From Chloroflexota bacterium (GTDB lineage Bacteria > Chloroflexota > Anaerolineae > Promineifilales > Promineifilaceae), in the NCBI GenBank assembly GCA_020628815.1, contig JAHDEN010000014.1, positions 5,705-54,485 of the forward strand: a DNA stretch of 48,781 bases, read 5' to 3'. Shown here piece after piece: positions 27,001 through 34,776 of this stretch. The translations under genes were made by a program, and so were the position numbers. The notes beneath the pieces are model-generated. The model was not told where the DNA came from. It searched no databases and worked only from the letters and a program-made list of their open reading frames with translations. The stretch's first letter is position 1. Each line of letters opens with the position of its first letter.

Positions 27001-27541
27001 CGACTTTGTTCCAGATGGATTGATTGGGTCTGAATGGACAAACAGCCTGCTTGGCAGCAGCATAAGCCAGCCAAACGGGACAAATACGCTCGAATATCTA
27101 ATGCATCGGGATCTTGATAACGTCTATATCGGATTTAGATTGAGCGCACCAGCAGTTCCGGCCGCCAGCAAAATAACCATCTTGCTCGACAACGGCAGCG
27201 GTGGTGACCCTGATCCCGGCGATTTGCGGATCAATGTCTCTCGTGATGGGACGTTTGTGATTGAAGGTGGCGTAGGTTCAAATGCAGACGATCTAGGTTT
27301 TGCACAAATAACTGACCCCTCGCTGTTAGAACTGGTTGATTTCAAGCCCAATGATCCAGCAGCGGCCGATTGGGTAGCGGAAATCAAACTACCAACCACA
27401 TTGGCCAGCGCGCTCAAATTGCCGCAAATTAGGTTTGGGGTAAACGGGGTATTTGGGGATCAGTTTGTGCAGTTCCCTTCTGGGGCTGATATCAATTTAG
27501 GCGACACATTGGCAACAGTCGGCTACCCATCCTGCAATTAA
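24047..27541 (+). CDS. PknB-type Ser/Thr kinase with FHA, transmembrane helix, Ca-repeat stalk and C-terminal beta domain
   Basis: 1164 aa. The kinase domain (about 1-285) has the Gly loop GEGGMGRVYLA, K41 (VAVKLM), H137-R-D139 in HRDVKPGNI and D167-F-G. An FHA domain follows (about 325-410; SIGRSGNNDITLP, GINGTFLNG). Residues 460-680 look like two Ig-like or NEW3-like beta domains. One transmembrane helix lies near 687-708. Outside come thrombospondin-type-3 calcium repeats (about 770-860; DPDSDKDGLSDG, DTDKDGLLDG, DTDGDGFSD), a long Thr/Glu/Pro linker and a C-terminal beta domain of CBM9/DOMON style. It is probably a surface-sensing receptor kinase. No phosphatase partner is adjacent. Confidence 0.93.
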   Translation: MSDIVGQNINQYRLDQVLGEGGMGRVYLAWDVNLDRQVAVKLMHSPLAVQKEFRQRLTQEAKTAASLEHPSIVRVYDFGDSEHGLFIAMEYIGGGTLRDLIRTVRQKNRFIQIDQIIQIGVHIAEALDYAHNFGVVHRDVKPGNIILKRLPQPEKPSGAPFRAMLSDFGLVKVSESTLKTQTGFTMGTPIYMSPEQCHGADLDGRSDIYSLGVVLYELVTGQPPFSFRSLTEALSTHMKAQMPSTPSSKRGEIPPVLDTVLMRMLAKDPGDRYQHGYEVAEVLRSASGALENNPTRAIAKISRPISEPSTHEISSPPEGYSLALQSGENEPTKIDLNQAVISIGRSGNNDITLPLDGVSRFNTRLQATSAGWELTDLGGINGTFLNGERMKAQEGVLLNTGDVFEIESYKFTIEGPEAEPDSNSPEPIISGILRESDSNPPFEPDLPETEPEGKPSSAGIKPESEREKLTLMLPRDKYRIKAGNSATIALEVFNRSQELARVNVRVMGLPSEWVKPPDEFIEIPARSSKSVPVKIHIPRSAETPVGYQRMRVRLFSPQHPNLDSAASLMLELVGYSEFKAGMEPETIVLPDNVFINIKNNGNMPGRYAVRLGPYDGKLQIAEQLDPVLLPPGGATTVTVPLESSRLRVFGNRIEDRFNIHVTDIDDETQNRVMGGTVTYRPIFPMATAWVLGLMLMAAMLFACIMFTVRATNPIREAFTFITGQPTPTRFTFLPPTTEIDQESIRLTSQAEAATQAAGNPNVVETATPALGLSDIDGDGASADQEAVLGTNPTDPDSDKDGLSDGREAFELGTNPLIQDTDKDGLLDGEEVINYTTNPLNPDTDGDGFSDRDEVLAQTDPKTPATATPTVGPTLPPTETPEFTLTPVIAAPEATETAVPVETATETAVPAVVPTETETLIPTETAIPAETATETLIPTETALPSETPLPTETITPTETVTPTAEAVATATQTTVIQPTLLLVCSSDFVPDGLIGSEWTNSLLGSSISQPNGTNTLEYLMHRDLDNVYIGFRLSAPAVPAASKITILLDNGSGGDPDPGDLRINVSRDGTFVIEGGVGSNADDLGFAQITDPSLLELVDFKPNDPAAADWVAEIKLPTTLASALKLPQIRFGVNGVFGDQFVQFPSGADINLGDTLATVGYPSCN

Positions 27542-27542
27542 C

Positions 27543-27568
27543 CTAATCAACCTTATCGCGTTGATTAG
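27543..27568. terminator. Weak hairpin between convergent genes
   Basis: A 9-bp perfect inverted repeat (27543-27551 / 27560-27568, loop 8) lies just past the kinase stop and overlaps the last codon of the convergent phosphorylase gene. No T-run follows, so a terminator role is uncertain. Confidence 0.35.
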
Positions 27569-29322
27569 TGGAGCTTTAACCAAAGGATCCCATAAGGTCT
27601 TACCTCAACCTGGTGATCAAAAATCTCGTTGTTGATGATATTTCGGTACCAAATCGTCTCTGTTTTGAATATTTGCGAAGGATCGAGGTTAACTGTAATC
27701 GGTTGATCTGTGACATTCTGGATGCAAAAGACACCGTCAGCCCCTTCGCCTCTTAAGACACAAAATAGGCCTGTATTCATTTGAAAGATTTTTTGCGAGC
27801 CATAGGGGCTAAACGCAGGTTCGGCCGAACGCACGGCTATCATGTGGCGGAACCGATAAAAAACCTGCGAACGAGTAGAGTTGATATCGTTTAAATCAGC
27901 ACATACATCTACATATCGTAGTTTTTCCCGGTTGATTGAACGTTTTTGCCCCGTCTCTTCAATCCCTTCCTGCCAGTTTTCAGAACCGAACAAGCTGTGG
28001 AAATAAATCCCCGGAACCCCTTGTAGCACCAGCATAATCGCTTGCGAAGCTAGGAACCGATCTGCTTTGGTCCGATTGGTTTCTTTCACTCCCGGCTTGC
28101 CCAGAGCATCCATATAGTTAATGTTTAACTCGTATGGGCTTTCAGACCCATCTGGATTGGCTTTGTAAGAGACTTCTCCGCCCAGCGCTTTAGCCCTGTT
28201 CGCCATCGCCAGTATTTCGTTGTCAGATATAAGACCTTTGGCTGGGGTAACTCCGATCCCATCATGTGACGCTAAAAAGTTGAAGAAGGTCACTTGATCG
28301 CTCGGGAGTTTGAGGTTGCTGGCCCAATTGCTAAGCGTTGTACTGTTGCCGGTATGGAACGTGTGCAACGTAAGCGGCGGTAAAGAAAAATTGTAGACCA
28401 TCTGGGCTTCATTTGTGCCGTCACCAAAATAGGAGACATTTTGCTCATGGGGCACGTTGGTCTCTGTAATTAAATTGACGTGCGGTGCCATAATGCTCAG
28501 CACTGTTCGCATAAGCTGAATGGCGGCATGAGTTTGTGGCAGATGGATACAGCTGGTACCAACCTTTTTCCACATAAAGCCGATTGCGTCTAGGCGAATA
28601 AAATCAGCTCCATGACAAACATAATCTAGTAGAACATCCACGATTGCCAAGAAGACTTCCGGGTTGCTGTAGTTCAGATCAATTTGGTCTGAACTAAAAG
28701 TAGTCCAGACATGTAAGGTACTACCATCTGAGGTATCAAATGGGGTCAGCAGTGGAAGAGAGCGCGGCCGAAACACCTCAGTCAAATCGGTTGCAGGGTC
28801 CACAACGTGAAACCAATCAACAAACGGTTTTTCTTGGTTCAAAAACGATTTGAACCATTCGCTCTCAGATGAAATGTGATTAATCACCGCATCAAACATC
28901 ATGCGGAAGCTTAGGCTCAGCCTTTTAATATCAGCCCACTCTCCAAGATTAGGATCTACCTGTCGGTAATCACTCACCGAGAACCCATCGTCAGACGTCC
29001 ATGGATAAAAGGGCAAAATATGAACCGAGCTGACAGTCCCAGCAACAGTGCTCTCCAAAAACTTTGTTAGTGTGATCAGCGGTTTTTCGTCACCCTGACG
29101 AATCATGTCCCCATAGGTGATCAACACAGCGTCTTTTTCGCTAACATCAGGCGTAATGTTGGTCGGCACCCGGGTGCGGTAGCTTGACATTAAATCGAGC
29201 AAACGTTGACAAACAGTGGCCGCATTCTCTTTTCCATAGAGTTGGGAGAGATGATAGAGCAGAGATGGGCGCTCTACAGCGGAGTCGTATATCGCTTTTT
29301 TAGATGGTCGTTTAGTGATCAT
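27565..29322 (-). CDS. GH13 (subfamily 18-like) sucrose / glucosylglycerate phosphorylase-type enzyme
   Basis: 585 aa. The start of the barrel is LITYGDMI, followed by SVHILPFYPWTSDDGFSV, a pattern specific to sucrose-phosphorylase-like enzymes. GH13 region I is DAVINH, region II FIRLDAIGF with the nucleophile Asp, region III LITETNVPHEQN with the acid/base Glu, and region IV FLASHDGIG. Phosphorolysis of sucrose or a glucosylglycerate gives glucose-1-phosphate in the cytosol. The LacI-type regulator is encoded just upstream on the same strand, consistent with sugar control. I cannot tell which acceptor it uses. CGGCCG sites are sparser here (two seen) than in neighbours. Confidence 0.92.
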   Translation of the reverse strand: MITKRPSKKAIYDSAVERPSLLYHLSQLYGKENAATVCQRLLDLMSSYRTRVPTNITPDVSEKDAVLITYGDMIRQGDEKPLITLTKFLESTVAGTVSSVHILPFYPWTSDDGFSVSDYRQVDPNLGEWADIKRLSLSFRMMFDAVINHISSESEWFKSFLNQEKPFVDWFHVVDPATDLTEVFRPRSLPLLTPFDTSDGSTLHVWTTFSSDQIDLNYSNPEVFLAIVDVLLDYVCHGADFIRLDAIGFMWKKVGTSCIHLPQTHAAIQLMRTVLSIMAPHVNLITETNVPHEQNVSYFGDGTNEAQMVYNFSLPPLTLHTFHTGNSTTLSNWASNLKLPSDQVTFFNFLASHDGIGVTPAKGLISDNEILAMANRAKALGGEVSYKANPDGSESPYELNINYMDALGKPGVKETNRTKADRFLASQAIMLVLQGVPGIYFHSLFGSENWQEGIEETGQKRSINREKLRYVDVCADLNDINSTRSQVFYRFRHMIAVRSAEPAFSPYGSQKIFQMNTGLFCVLRGEGADGVFCIQNVTDQPITVNLDPSQIFKTETIWYRNIINNEIFDHQVEVRPYGILWLKLH

Positions 29323-29448
29323 AAACCGGTACTGTTAAACCTTAAATAGTTCTGGTCCTGTGGCATTTGTCCTAAGCATATGCGTTAATTTCACGTTCCT
29401 CAATCACTCATTTCTCCCAGTACAAAAGTCAAGCTGTGACCCAGGTAC

Positions 29449-30468
29449 CTATTTGTTTGGGCCAGTTGAGCCACGCAGGACAATTTCGGGGCTGAGCAGC
29501 GCTTGGTAAGGCTCCGGCCGTCTTCCGGCCAGGATGTCGACCAGCATGCGACAGCATGTGCGGCCGATGTCATAAATCGGCTGGCGCAATGTGGTTAGGG
29601 GTGGATTGGTAAATGCCGATACCGGCACGTCATCAAACCCTGCAACAGATATATCTTCTCCGACAACGAGTCCACGTTCTTGAATTGCGTCCATGACTCC
29701 CAGGGCCATCATGTCGTTCCCAGCGATAATCGCAGTCGGCCGATTTTTGCTAGACAGCAAGATGTTCATCTGCTCGTATCCACTCTTGCGCGTCATATTC
29801 CCTTCTCGCACAAAATCTGCCTTCCACGGGATATTATTGGCCGTCATCGTGTCGAAGTACCCTTCACGGCGTAAGCGGGCAAACATCAAGTTCGCAGGAG
29901 GAGCTAAAAATGCGATCTCCTTGTGACCCAAATCAATTAGGTGCTGCACCATTTGGCTAATTCCAGCTTTGCTATCCTCATCTACCAAGGGATATTCGAA
30001 TTCATAATTGGTTCGGCCGAATGCGACAAAGGGATAGTTATTTTCATACAGGTAGCGGATGCGCCAGTCGTCTACACGGGTACGAACAAGAATCACCCCA
30101 TCAACCCATCCACCGCCCACAGCGCGGGTATAGGATTCATGCTCCCCTCGGCTTTCTGGTGAGTGTGTGGTGATCAGCAGATCAAAGCCGTGCAAAGCCG
30201 CCTCATTACCGATCCCGGCCAGAAAATTGCTGAAGAACGGATCCCCCAAACGCGAACTGGTGTCGGGGATGATAAAGCCCAAGGTGCCGGTCCGGCCGGT
30301 TTTGAGCCGACGTGCCATTAAATTTGGAATGTAGCCTAACGCATCGGCCGCACGCTCCACCTCTTTACGTGTTTTTTCTGCAACATCATCATAACCGCTC
30401 AACGCTCGCGATGCAGTTGTGATCGATACCCCTGCCTCTCTAGCAACTTCTTTTAATGTAATACCCAT
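29449..30468 (-). CDS. LacI/GalR-family transcriptional regulator
   Basis: 339 aa from ATG 30468, with AGGAC shortly upstream; the longer open frame adds 54 unlikely residues. The N-terminal helix-turn-helix is ITLKEVAREAGVSITTASRA, with the hinge YIPNLMARRLKTGRTGTLGF. The periplasmic-binding-protein-like effector domain follows with QERGLVVGEDISVAGFDD near the end. It most likely represses the sugar phosphorylase gene downstream (126-nt gap) and perhaps itself. No sugar transporter is present in the window. Confidence 0.95.
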   Translation of the reverse strand: MGITLKEVAREAGVSITTASRALSGYDDVAEKTRKEVERAADALGYIPNLMARRLKTGRTGTLGFIIPDTSSRLGDPFFSNFLAGIGNEAALHGFDLLITTHSPESRGEHESYTRAVGGGWVDGVILVRTRVDDWRIRYLYENNYPFVAFGRTNYEFEYPLVDEDSKAGISQMVQHLIDLGHKEIAFLAPPANLMFARLRREGYFDTMTANNIPWKADFVREGNMTRKSGYEQMNILLSSKNRPTAIIAGNDMMALGVMDAIQERGLVVGEDISVAGFDDVPVSAFTNPPLTTLRQPIYDIGRTCCRMLVDILAGRRPEPYQALLSPEIVLRGSTGPNK

Positions 30469-30501
30469 TTTAATTGTCCTCATTAGACTAAGAAAAGAAA
30501 A

Positions 30502-30527
30502 TGCGAAACGATTGCAATAAATTGCAA
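30502..30527. promoter_or_regulatory. Candidate LacI-type operator upstream of the regulator gene
   Basis: A 7-bp inverted repeat TTGCAAT/ATTGCAA (30512-30518 / 30521-30527) overlaps a second partly symmetric element with a central CG (TGCGAAACGATTGCA, 30502-30516). It sits about 35-60 nt before the regulator start, a typical autoregulatory position. Symmetry is imperfect and no second copy is seen before the phosphorylase gene. Confidence 0.35.
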
Positions 30528-30741
30528 AAAAATAGCAGCCGCTCACACAACCGATATTAAAAAGGTCTATAATCATCAACAAGTTACTTTCTTCCCGTCC
30601 TAGTACTAACGGCACTGGGGTTAACGTCACGTTTACACCTTAATCAGGGGATAAAACTAGAAATTCACTAAAAGACTCGCTAAACCTGCTAACCTAAAAA
30701 GCAAAGTAGCATCTGTTTGGTCAAAACTTATAAGGTACAAA

Positions 30742-31473
30742 ATGTTAAATTTTCTAGAAAAACGGTCAGACCTACTGAATTGGATCGCATTAATTAGCAT
30801 GGTAGTTCTCATGGGGATGATTTTTATTTATGCCCCCACGGAAAGAACTATGGGATATGTCCAGCGTCTTTTCTACTTTCATGTCGGAACCGCATGGGTC
30901 GCATCGATCACCTTTTTTGTCGCCTTAATCTGCGGAGCACTTTATCTCTGGAAACGCTGGCCCAGCTTAGACACAGTTTCAGCAGCATCGGTTGAAATCG
31001 GCGTCGCATTTGTGACGATGACGATTGTTAGCGGTGCGATTTGGGGAAAACCGGCCTGGAACACCTATTGGATCTGGAGTCCACGGCTGACCTCAATCAC
31101 CATCATGTGGCTGGTCTACATCGCCTATTTCATTTTGCGTTCAGTTATTTATGATGAGGAGCAAAAGCGGCGCTTTTCGGCCGTGTATGTGATTGCCGGC
31201 TTTGTAACCGTGATAATTACCTACGGATCTATCCGCATTTTGCGAGACATCCACCCGATTATGTTTGGTGGCGCACTAGAATCAGCCTCCGGTATGGAGC
31301 AAGGGCTTCAGGAATTTTCTGGTCTGGATTCGATACGAATGGTTGTTACCTTAAATGCGGCCATCATAAGTTTCACGCTTTTGTATATCGCATGGGTCGC
31401 CAATCGACTCAAGTTATCCAAAATGCAGGATCGCATCAACCGGGTACGAACCTATATTCTGACTCAGGAATAA
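30742..31473 (+). CDS. ccmC: CcmC/CcsA-family heme-handling cytochrome c assembly protein
   Basis: 243 aa with six hydrophobic segments. Family features are the His in FYFHVGTAW, the tryptophan-rich loop IWGKPAWNTYWIWSPRLTS, and a second conserved His in RDIHPIM. CcmC handles heme for delivery to CcmE at the outer membrane face. In this copy the usual Asp of the WWD-type motif (W-D-x-R) appears as Ser (W-S-P-R). A ribosome site AAGG lies 6 nt before the ATG. CcdA and a TlpA-like protein follow on the same strand, supporting a cytochrome c maturation cluster. Confidence 0.9.
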   Translation: MLNFLEKRSDLLNWIALISMVVLMGMIFIYAPTERTMGYVQRLFYFHVGTAWVASITFFVALICGALYLWKRWPSLDTVSAASVEIGVAFVTMTIVSGAIWGKPAWNTYWIWSPRLTSITIMWLVYIAYFILRSVIYDEEQKRRFSAVYVIAGFVTVIITYGSIRILRDIHPIMFGGALESASGMEQGLQEFSGLDSIRMVVTLNAAIISFTLLYIAWVANRLKLSKMQDRINRVRTYILTQE

Positions 31474-31650
31474 TCGTTGGCCGGGTAATAACGCAGAGCC
31501 ACCGCTACAACAGCTTCTCTCTGCTGATCTATTTGATTATTACTGCCAAATTACAAAACCTAAATCAAGCAGAAACTTGTCGTAAGATGTAATCAATAGT
31601 TAGCGTCAAAAGACGAACAGACAAAGAAATTCATATTGCTTTATTTATTT

Positions 31651-31656
31651 AGGAGG
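31651..31656 (+). promoter_or_regulatory. Ribosome binding site deciding a TTG start
   Basis: A perfect AGGAGG lies 5 nt before TTG 31662. No ATG is available nearby in this frame before the first transmembrane helix, so this site supports TTG as the real start of the ccdA gene. Confidence 0.8.
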
Positions 31657-31661
31657 CAATT

Positions 31662-32777
31662 TTGCAAGAATATATCGATCCAAACGAAATTAAAGACGAA
31701 GCTGCATCAAGTTTTTGGACCACCAAAAATTTAACGATAGGTGTCATCGGGCTCATGGTCATTTTGCTCATTTACGGCATCATCAATGACATCGGTGCCG
31801 AAGCTTCTCCTTTTGGACCTCAACAATCTTTTGGCATTTTGGCCATTTTGGCTTTTACAGGCGGGCTTCTAAGCTTCCTTTCTCCTTGTACCCTCCCGAT
31901 CCTGCCAGCCTATTTTGCATTTGCATCTAAAAGCAGCCGGTCACAGATCGCCATGAACACGATGGTGTTTATGCTAGGTGTCGCGACCGTTTTTAGCTTC
32001 TTCGGCGCCAGTGCATCGGCCCTCGGTTCTCTGCTACGCAACAATCAAGATCTTATCCTGTTAGTCGGTGGTATTTTGATCGTCATTTTCGGAACGATGA
32101 GCTTGATCGGTAAAGGGTTTACCGGCATGTCGGCCGAAACAGGTGGCGGCAACGAAAACATGACGGCCGGTGGCTCGTTCATCTTCGGTGTCACATTTGC
32201 GGCCGGATGGTCATCTTGTATCGGACCGATTCTGGGCATCATTTTAACGATGGCAGCCACCACCGCCTCTGTGGCTCGGGGCACCATCCTGCTCTTTATT
32301 TTTGCGATGGGTCTTGGCTTACCTCTGATCCTTGTTTCAACATTTATCGGCCGGGCAAGCCGCCAAAGCTTCATCTGGCGCATTCTGCGTGGTAAAGGCT
32401 GGTTCTTAAATGTACCTTCGATTGTGATCGCCATTATTTGGGGTCTTACCGCTTGGCTTATCCTGTTTGGATTGCTCCGCTACACAACCATCAACTTTGA
32501 TCTAAACATCGCCAGTTCAACCAGCACAGTGATCGGATTGGGCGTTTTAGCAATTATCGGCGCCGTTTTGTACAACTACACAATTGGCCCTGGCAACGCC
32601 AAACAAGACCTCCATCTGCACTCAACATCTATTTTTAGCGGTGTTCTGTTTTTGGCGATGGGTTACTTCATGGTCAACGGCCGCTTGTCGCAAATTACCG
32701 CTTGGTTTAACCAACTCACGGCCGAAGCTGAATGGTTTGCCATTATGGAAGAGCGGCTGTTCATGCTGTTCCAGTAG
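31662..32777 (+). CDS. ccdA: Cytochrome c biogenesis protein CcdA / DsbD-type thiol transporter
   Basis: 371 aa from TTG, with a strong AGGAGG. After a soluble N-terminus and an extra hydrophobic helix, the CcdA core shows its two redox-cysteine helices, GLLSFLSPCTLPILPAYF and FAAGWSSCIGPILG, separated by repeated transmembrane segments. It passes electrons from cytosolic thioredoxin to extracytoplasmic thiol proteins. It is about 130 residues longer than minimal CcdA, owing to the N-terminal helix and a C-terminal membrane extension. The following TlpA/ResA-like gene encodes its likely partner. Confidence 0.93.
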   Translation: MQEYIDPNEIKDEAASSFWTTKNLTIGVIGLMVILLIYGIINDIGAEASPFGPQQSFGILAILAFTGGLLSFLSPCTLPILPAYFAFASKSSRSQIAMNTMVFMLGVATVFSFFGASASALGSLLRNNQDLILLVGGILIVIFGTMSLIGKGFTGMSAETGGGNENMTAGGSFIFGVTFAAGWSSCIGPILGIILTMAATTASVARGTILLFIFAMGLGLPLILVSTFIGRASRQSFIWRILRGKGWFLNVPSIVIAIIWGLTAWLILFGLLRYTTINFDLNIASSTSTVIGLGVLAIIGAVLYNYTIGPGNAKQDLHLHSTSIFSGVLFLAMGYFMVNGRLSQITAWFNQLTAEAEWFAIMEERLFMLFQ

Positions 32778-32803
32778 GTCAACCAGCGTGTGACTCAAAC
32801 TTC

Positions 32804-32850
32804 AAAAGGAGCTAGGCATTCTAGAAAATGTTTAGCTCCTTTTTCTTTTC
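32804..32850 (+). terminator. Intrinsic terminator after ccdA
   Basis: An 11-bp stem AAAAGGAGCTA / TAGCTCCTTTT (32804-32814 / 32833-32843) is followed by a T-rich tract. It lies between ccdA and the TlpA-like gene, so the latter may have its own promoter or depend on readthrough. Confidence 0.85.
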
Positions 32851-32923
32851 CTAATTTCATCCCCATATCAATCAAACACCCATCAGCAAGTTCACTTTGC
32901 TCGGGTAAGAAGGATTACAAATC

Positions 32924-33577
32924 ATGGAAGATCAACCAACAAAAAATAACGGAATAGGCAAAGTCCTGCTTTTTGTTTCTGGCATTGGAATTCTGGCACT
33001 GGCCGGTTACTTGCTTGTCTTTGGGCAAAATCTGTTCGCCGAAGAACCACTGGTAGCCAATGTGCAAATCACACCGGCTTCCGCAGACTCTCAGCGTGTA
33101 AATCAAATTATCGATGAAACTGAGTTAGCCGGTGCCATTCAAGTTGAGGATATCGCCCCGGGCTTCTATCTCGACAACAGCAGCGGTGAACAGATCTCGT
33201 TAGAAGCACTGCGGGGACAACCGGTCATTGTCAACTTTTGGGCAACATGGTGCGCCCCCTGCCGGGTTGAAATGCCAGAGTTTGAACAAGCATTAAATGA
33301 TTACGAAGATGAAAATTTGGTCATACTCGCGCTCAATCGAGAAGAGGACCCTGGGACAGTCGCAAACTTTTTCAGTGAAGAGAATCTGTTTGACACGGAG
33401 CTAGACACCACCTTTTTGTCTCTCTTTGATACAACCGCAACTGTGGCTGAAGCCTATGGGGTTTTCAATATGCCAACCACCTATTTCATTAATGCTGAAG
33501 GGGAAGTAACGGCCGTTCATCGTGGCCCACTTGCCCGTGTGCAGCTAGACGATTATATGGCACAAACCCTCGAGTAA
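32924..33577 (+). CDS. Membrane-anchored thioredoxin-fold protein, TlpA/ResA type
   Basis: 217 aa. A single N-terminal transmembrane anchor (VLLFVSGIGILALAGYLLVF) is followed by a spacer and an AhpC/TSA-Redoxin fold with the CxxC active site FWATWCAPCRVEMPEF and the cis-Pro region NMPTTYFI. ResA/CcmG-type proteins reduce apocytochrome c cysteines before heme ligation, using electrons from CcdA. The order ccmC-like, ccdA, this gene fits that job. AAGGA lies about 10 nt before ATG 32924. Confidence 0.94.
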   Translation: MEDQPTKNNGIGKVLLFVSGIGILALAGYLLVFGQNLFAEEPLVANVQITPASADSQRVNQIIDETELAGAIQVEDIAPGFYLDNSSGEQISLEALRGQPVIVNFWATWCAPCRVEMPEFEQALNDYEDENLVILALNREEDPGTVANFFSEENLFDTELDTTFLSLFDTTATVAEAYGVFNMPTTYFINAEGEVTAVHRGPLARVQLDDYMAQTLE

Positions 33578-33600
33578 CGGTTCATCAAACCAGATCACAT

Positions 33601-33655
33601 GCCCTAATCTAACCCAATTCTCAATTTATTGAGCCGGTCAGATTAGGGCTTTTTT
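33601..33655 (+). terminator. Strong intrinsic terminator with nested hairpin
   Basis: A perfect 10-bp outer stem GCCCTAATCT / AGATTAGGGC (33601-33610 / 33640-33649) encloses a small CTCAA/TTGAG hairpin (33620-33624 / 33629-33633) and is followed directly by six T residues. It closes the cytochrome c/thiol-redox gene group. Confidence 0.93.
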
Positions 33656-33689
33656 GTTTTCTACCCACTATTCCCAGTAAAATAGCCAG

Positions 33690-34154
33690 ATGAAGATCGA
33701 GATTACAAAAGAACGGCCGGACACACCTGAATCGATGCAGTTGATTCAAGAATTGGAAGATGTTTTAAACCCACTTTATGATGCGGACAACCGCTTTGGC
33801 TACAGCGTGCAAAAACTTATCGACCAAGGGGTTCATTTTTACGTTGTGCGAGTTGATGACCAGCCAGCCGGATGCGGCGGGGTTCAGATTTTTGCAGACG
33901 ACGAACCGCCCTATGCTGAGTTAAAACGGATGTACACCAATCCTAAATTTCGGGGCTTAGGCTTGGCCAAAAAGATGATTGAACAACTCGAGCAAACGAC
34001 TCGGGAGCATGGGGTTCAAGTTTTGCGTTTAGAAACCGGCATCTACCAAAAAGAGGCGATCGGCCTGTATGAAAAATGGGGCTTTGAATCACGCGGGCCG
34101 TTTGGCGCGTACACGGGTGTAGATGAAAATTTATACTACGAAAAAACGATATGA
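33690..34154 (+). CDS. GNAT family N-acetyltransferase
   Basis: 154 aa, the usual single-domain length. Motif A for acetyl-CoA is LKRMYTNPKFRGLGLAKKMI, and the C-terminal motif is GIYQKEAIGLYEKWGFE, typical of small-molecule or antibiotic acetyltransferases of the YitI/ElaA-like style. Its stop overlaps the ATG of the next gene, a pentapeptide repeat protein (ATGA, 34151-34154), so the two are translationally coupled. The acceptor is unknown. Confidence 0.9.
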   Translation: MKIEITKERPDTPESMQLIQELEDVLNPLYDADNRFGYSVQKLIDQGVHFYVVRVDDQPAGCGGVQIFADDEPPYAELKRMYTNPKFRGLGLAKKMIEQLEQTTREHGVQVLRLETGIYQKEAIGLYEKWGFESRGPFGAYTGVDENLYYEKTI

Positions 34155-34756
34155 ATCTAATCGAATCTTACGCCGCCTATGATGACAAAATCTTAAAAGA
34201 TGTTGAGTTTGCTTCGGCCGAAGTGCATGAAACAGAGTTTAACGACTGCACGTTTAAAGGGTGTGACCTGCACGAAACAGAGTTTGTGGCCTGCCGCTTT
34301 AACGACTGTGAGTTTATCGACTGCAATCTCAATATGATCACCATAAAAGATTGCTCTTTTCGCGAGGTCACCTTTCAAGATTCAAAGCTAGTTGGGATCA
34401 ATTGGCTGGCGGCCGACTGGCCCAAGCTTGTCTCAAATTCACCCATCAATTTTCAAGATTGCCAATTAGACTATTCTACGTTTATCGGACTTGCGCTCAA
34501 GAAAATTAAGCTGAAAGGGTGCTCGCTTAAAGATATTGAATTTTCTGACGCTGATTTGTCAGAGGCGGATTTTCGGGATTCTGTTCTAACCTCAAGCCGC
34601 TTTAACAATACCAACCTAAGCAAAGCACGTTTTGATGGGGCGACAGACTACAAAATTGACATCACTCGTAATCGGGTTAACAAAACCAAGTTCTCTTTGC
34701 CAGAAGCCTACTCCTTATTGCACAGCATCGAGGAGATTGTGCTGGTTGATGCGTAA
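34151..34756 (+). CDS. Pentapeptide repeat protein, Qnr/McbG-like
   Basis: 201 aa. Two blocks of A(D/N)LxX-type five-residue repeats (about 16-80 and 98-165; for example CTFKGCDLHETEF, DADLSEADFRDS) should form a right-handed beta-helix. They are separated by a non-repeat segment with a Gly-Ile-Asn turn (LVGINWLAADW). The C-terminal KFSLPEAYSLLHSI...IVLVD resembles the dimerising tail of Qnr and McbG proteins. Those proteins mimic DNA and protect DNA gyrase from quinolones or microcin B17. The coupled acetyltransferase gene makes a protection or self-immunity module plausible but unproven. Confidence 0.85.
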   Translation: MNLIESYAAYDDKILKDVEFASAEVHETEFNDCTFKGCDLHETEFVACRFNDCEFIDCNLNMITIKDCSFREVTFQDSKLVGINWLAADWPKLVSNSPINFQDCQLDYSTFIGLALKKIKLKGCSLKDIEFSDADLSEADFRDSVLTSSRFNNTNLSKARFDGATDYKIDITRNRVNKTKFSLPEAYSLLHSIEEIVLVDA

Positions 34757-34776
34757 ATTAAAACCTGACAACGTGA

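Noticed and set aside
30469-30630. 54-residue N-terminal extension of the LacI-type regulator
   Set aside because: The helix-turn-helix normally starts within a few residues of the N-terminus, and ATG 30468 has a ribosome site.
31392-31592. 66-aa plus-strand frame overlapping the end of the ccmC-like gene
   Set aside because: No ribosome site, no hydrophobic or domain pattern, and it runs into a non-coding spacer.
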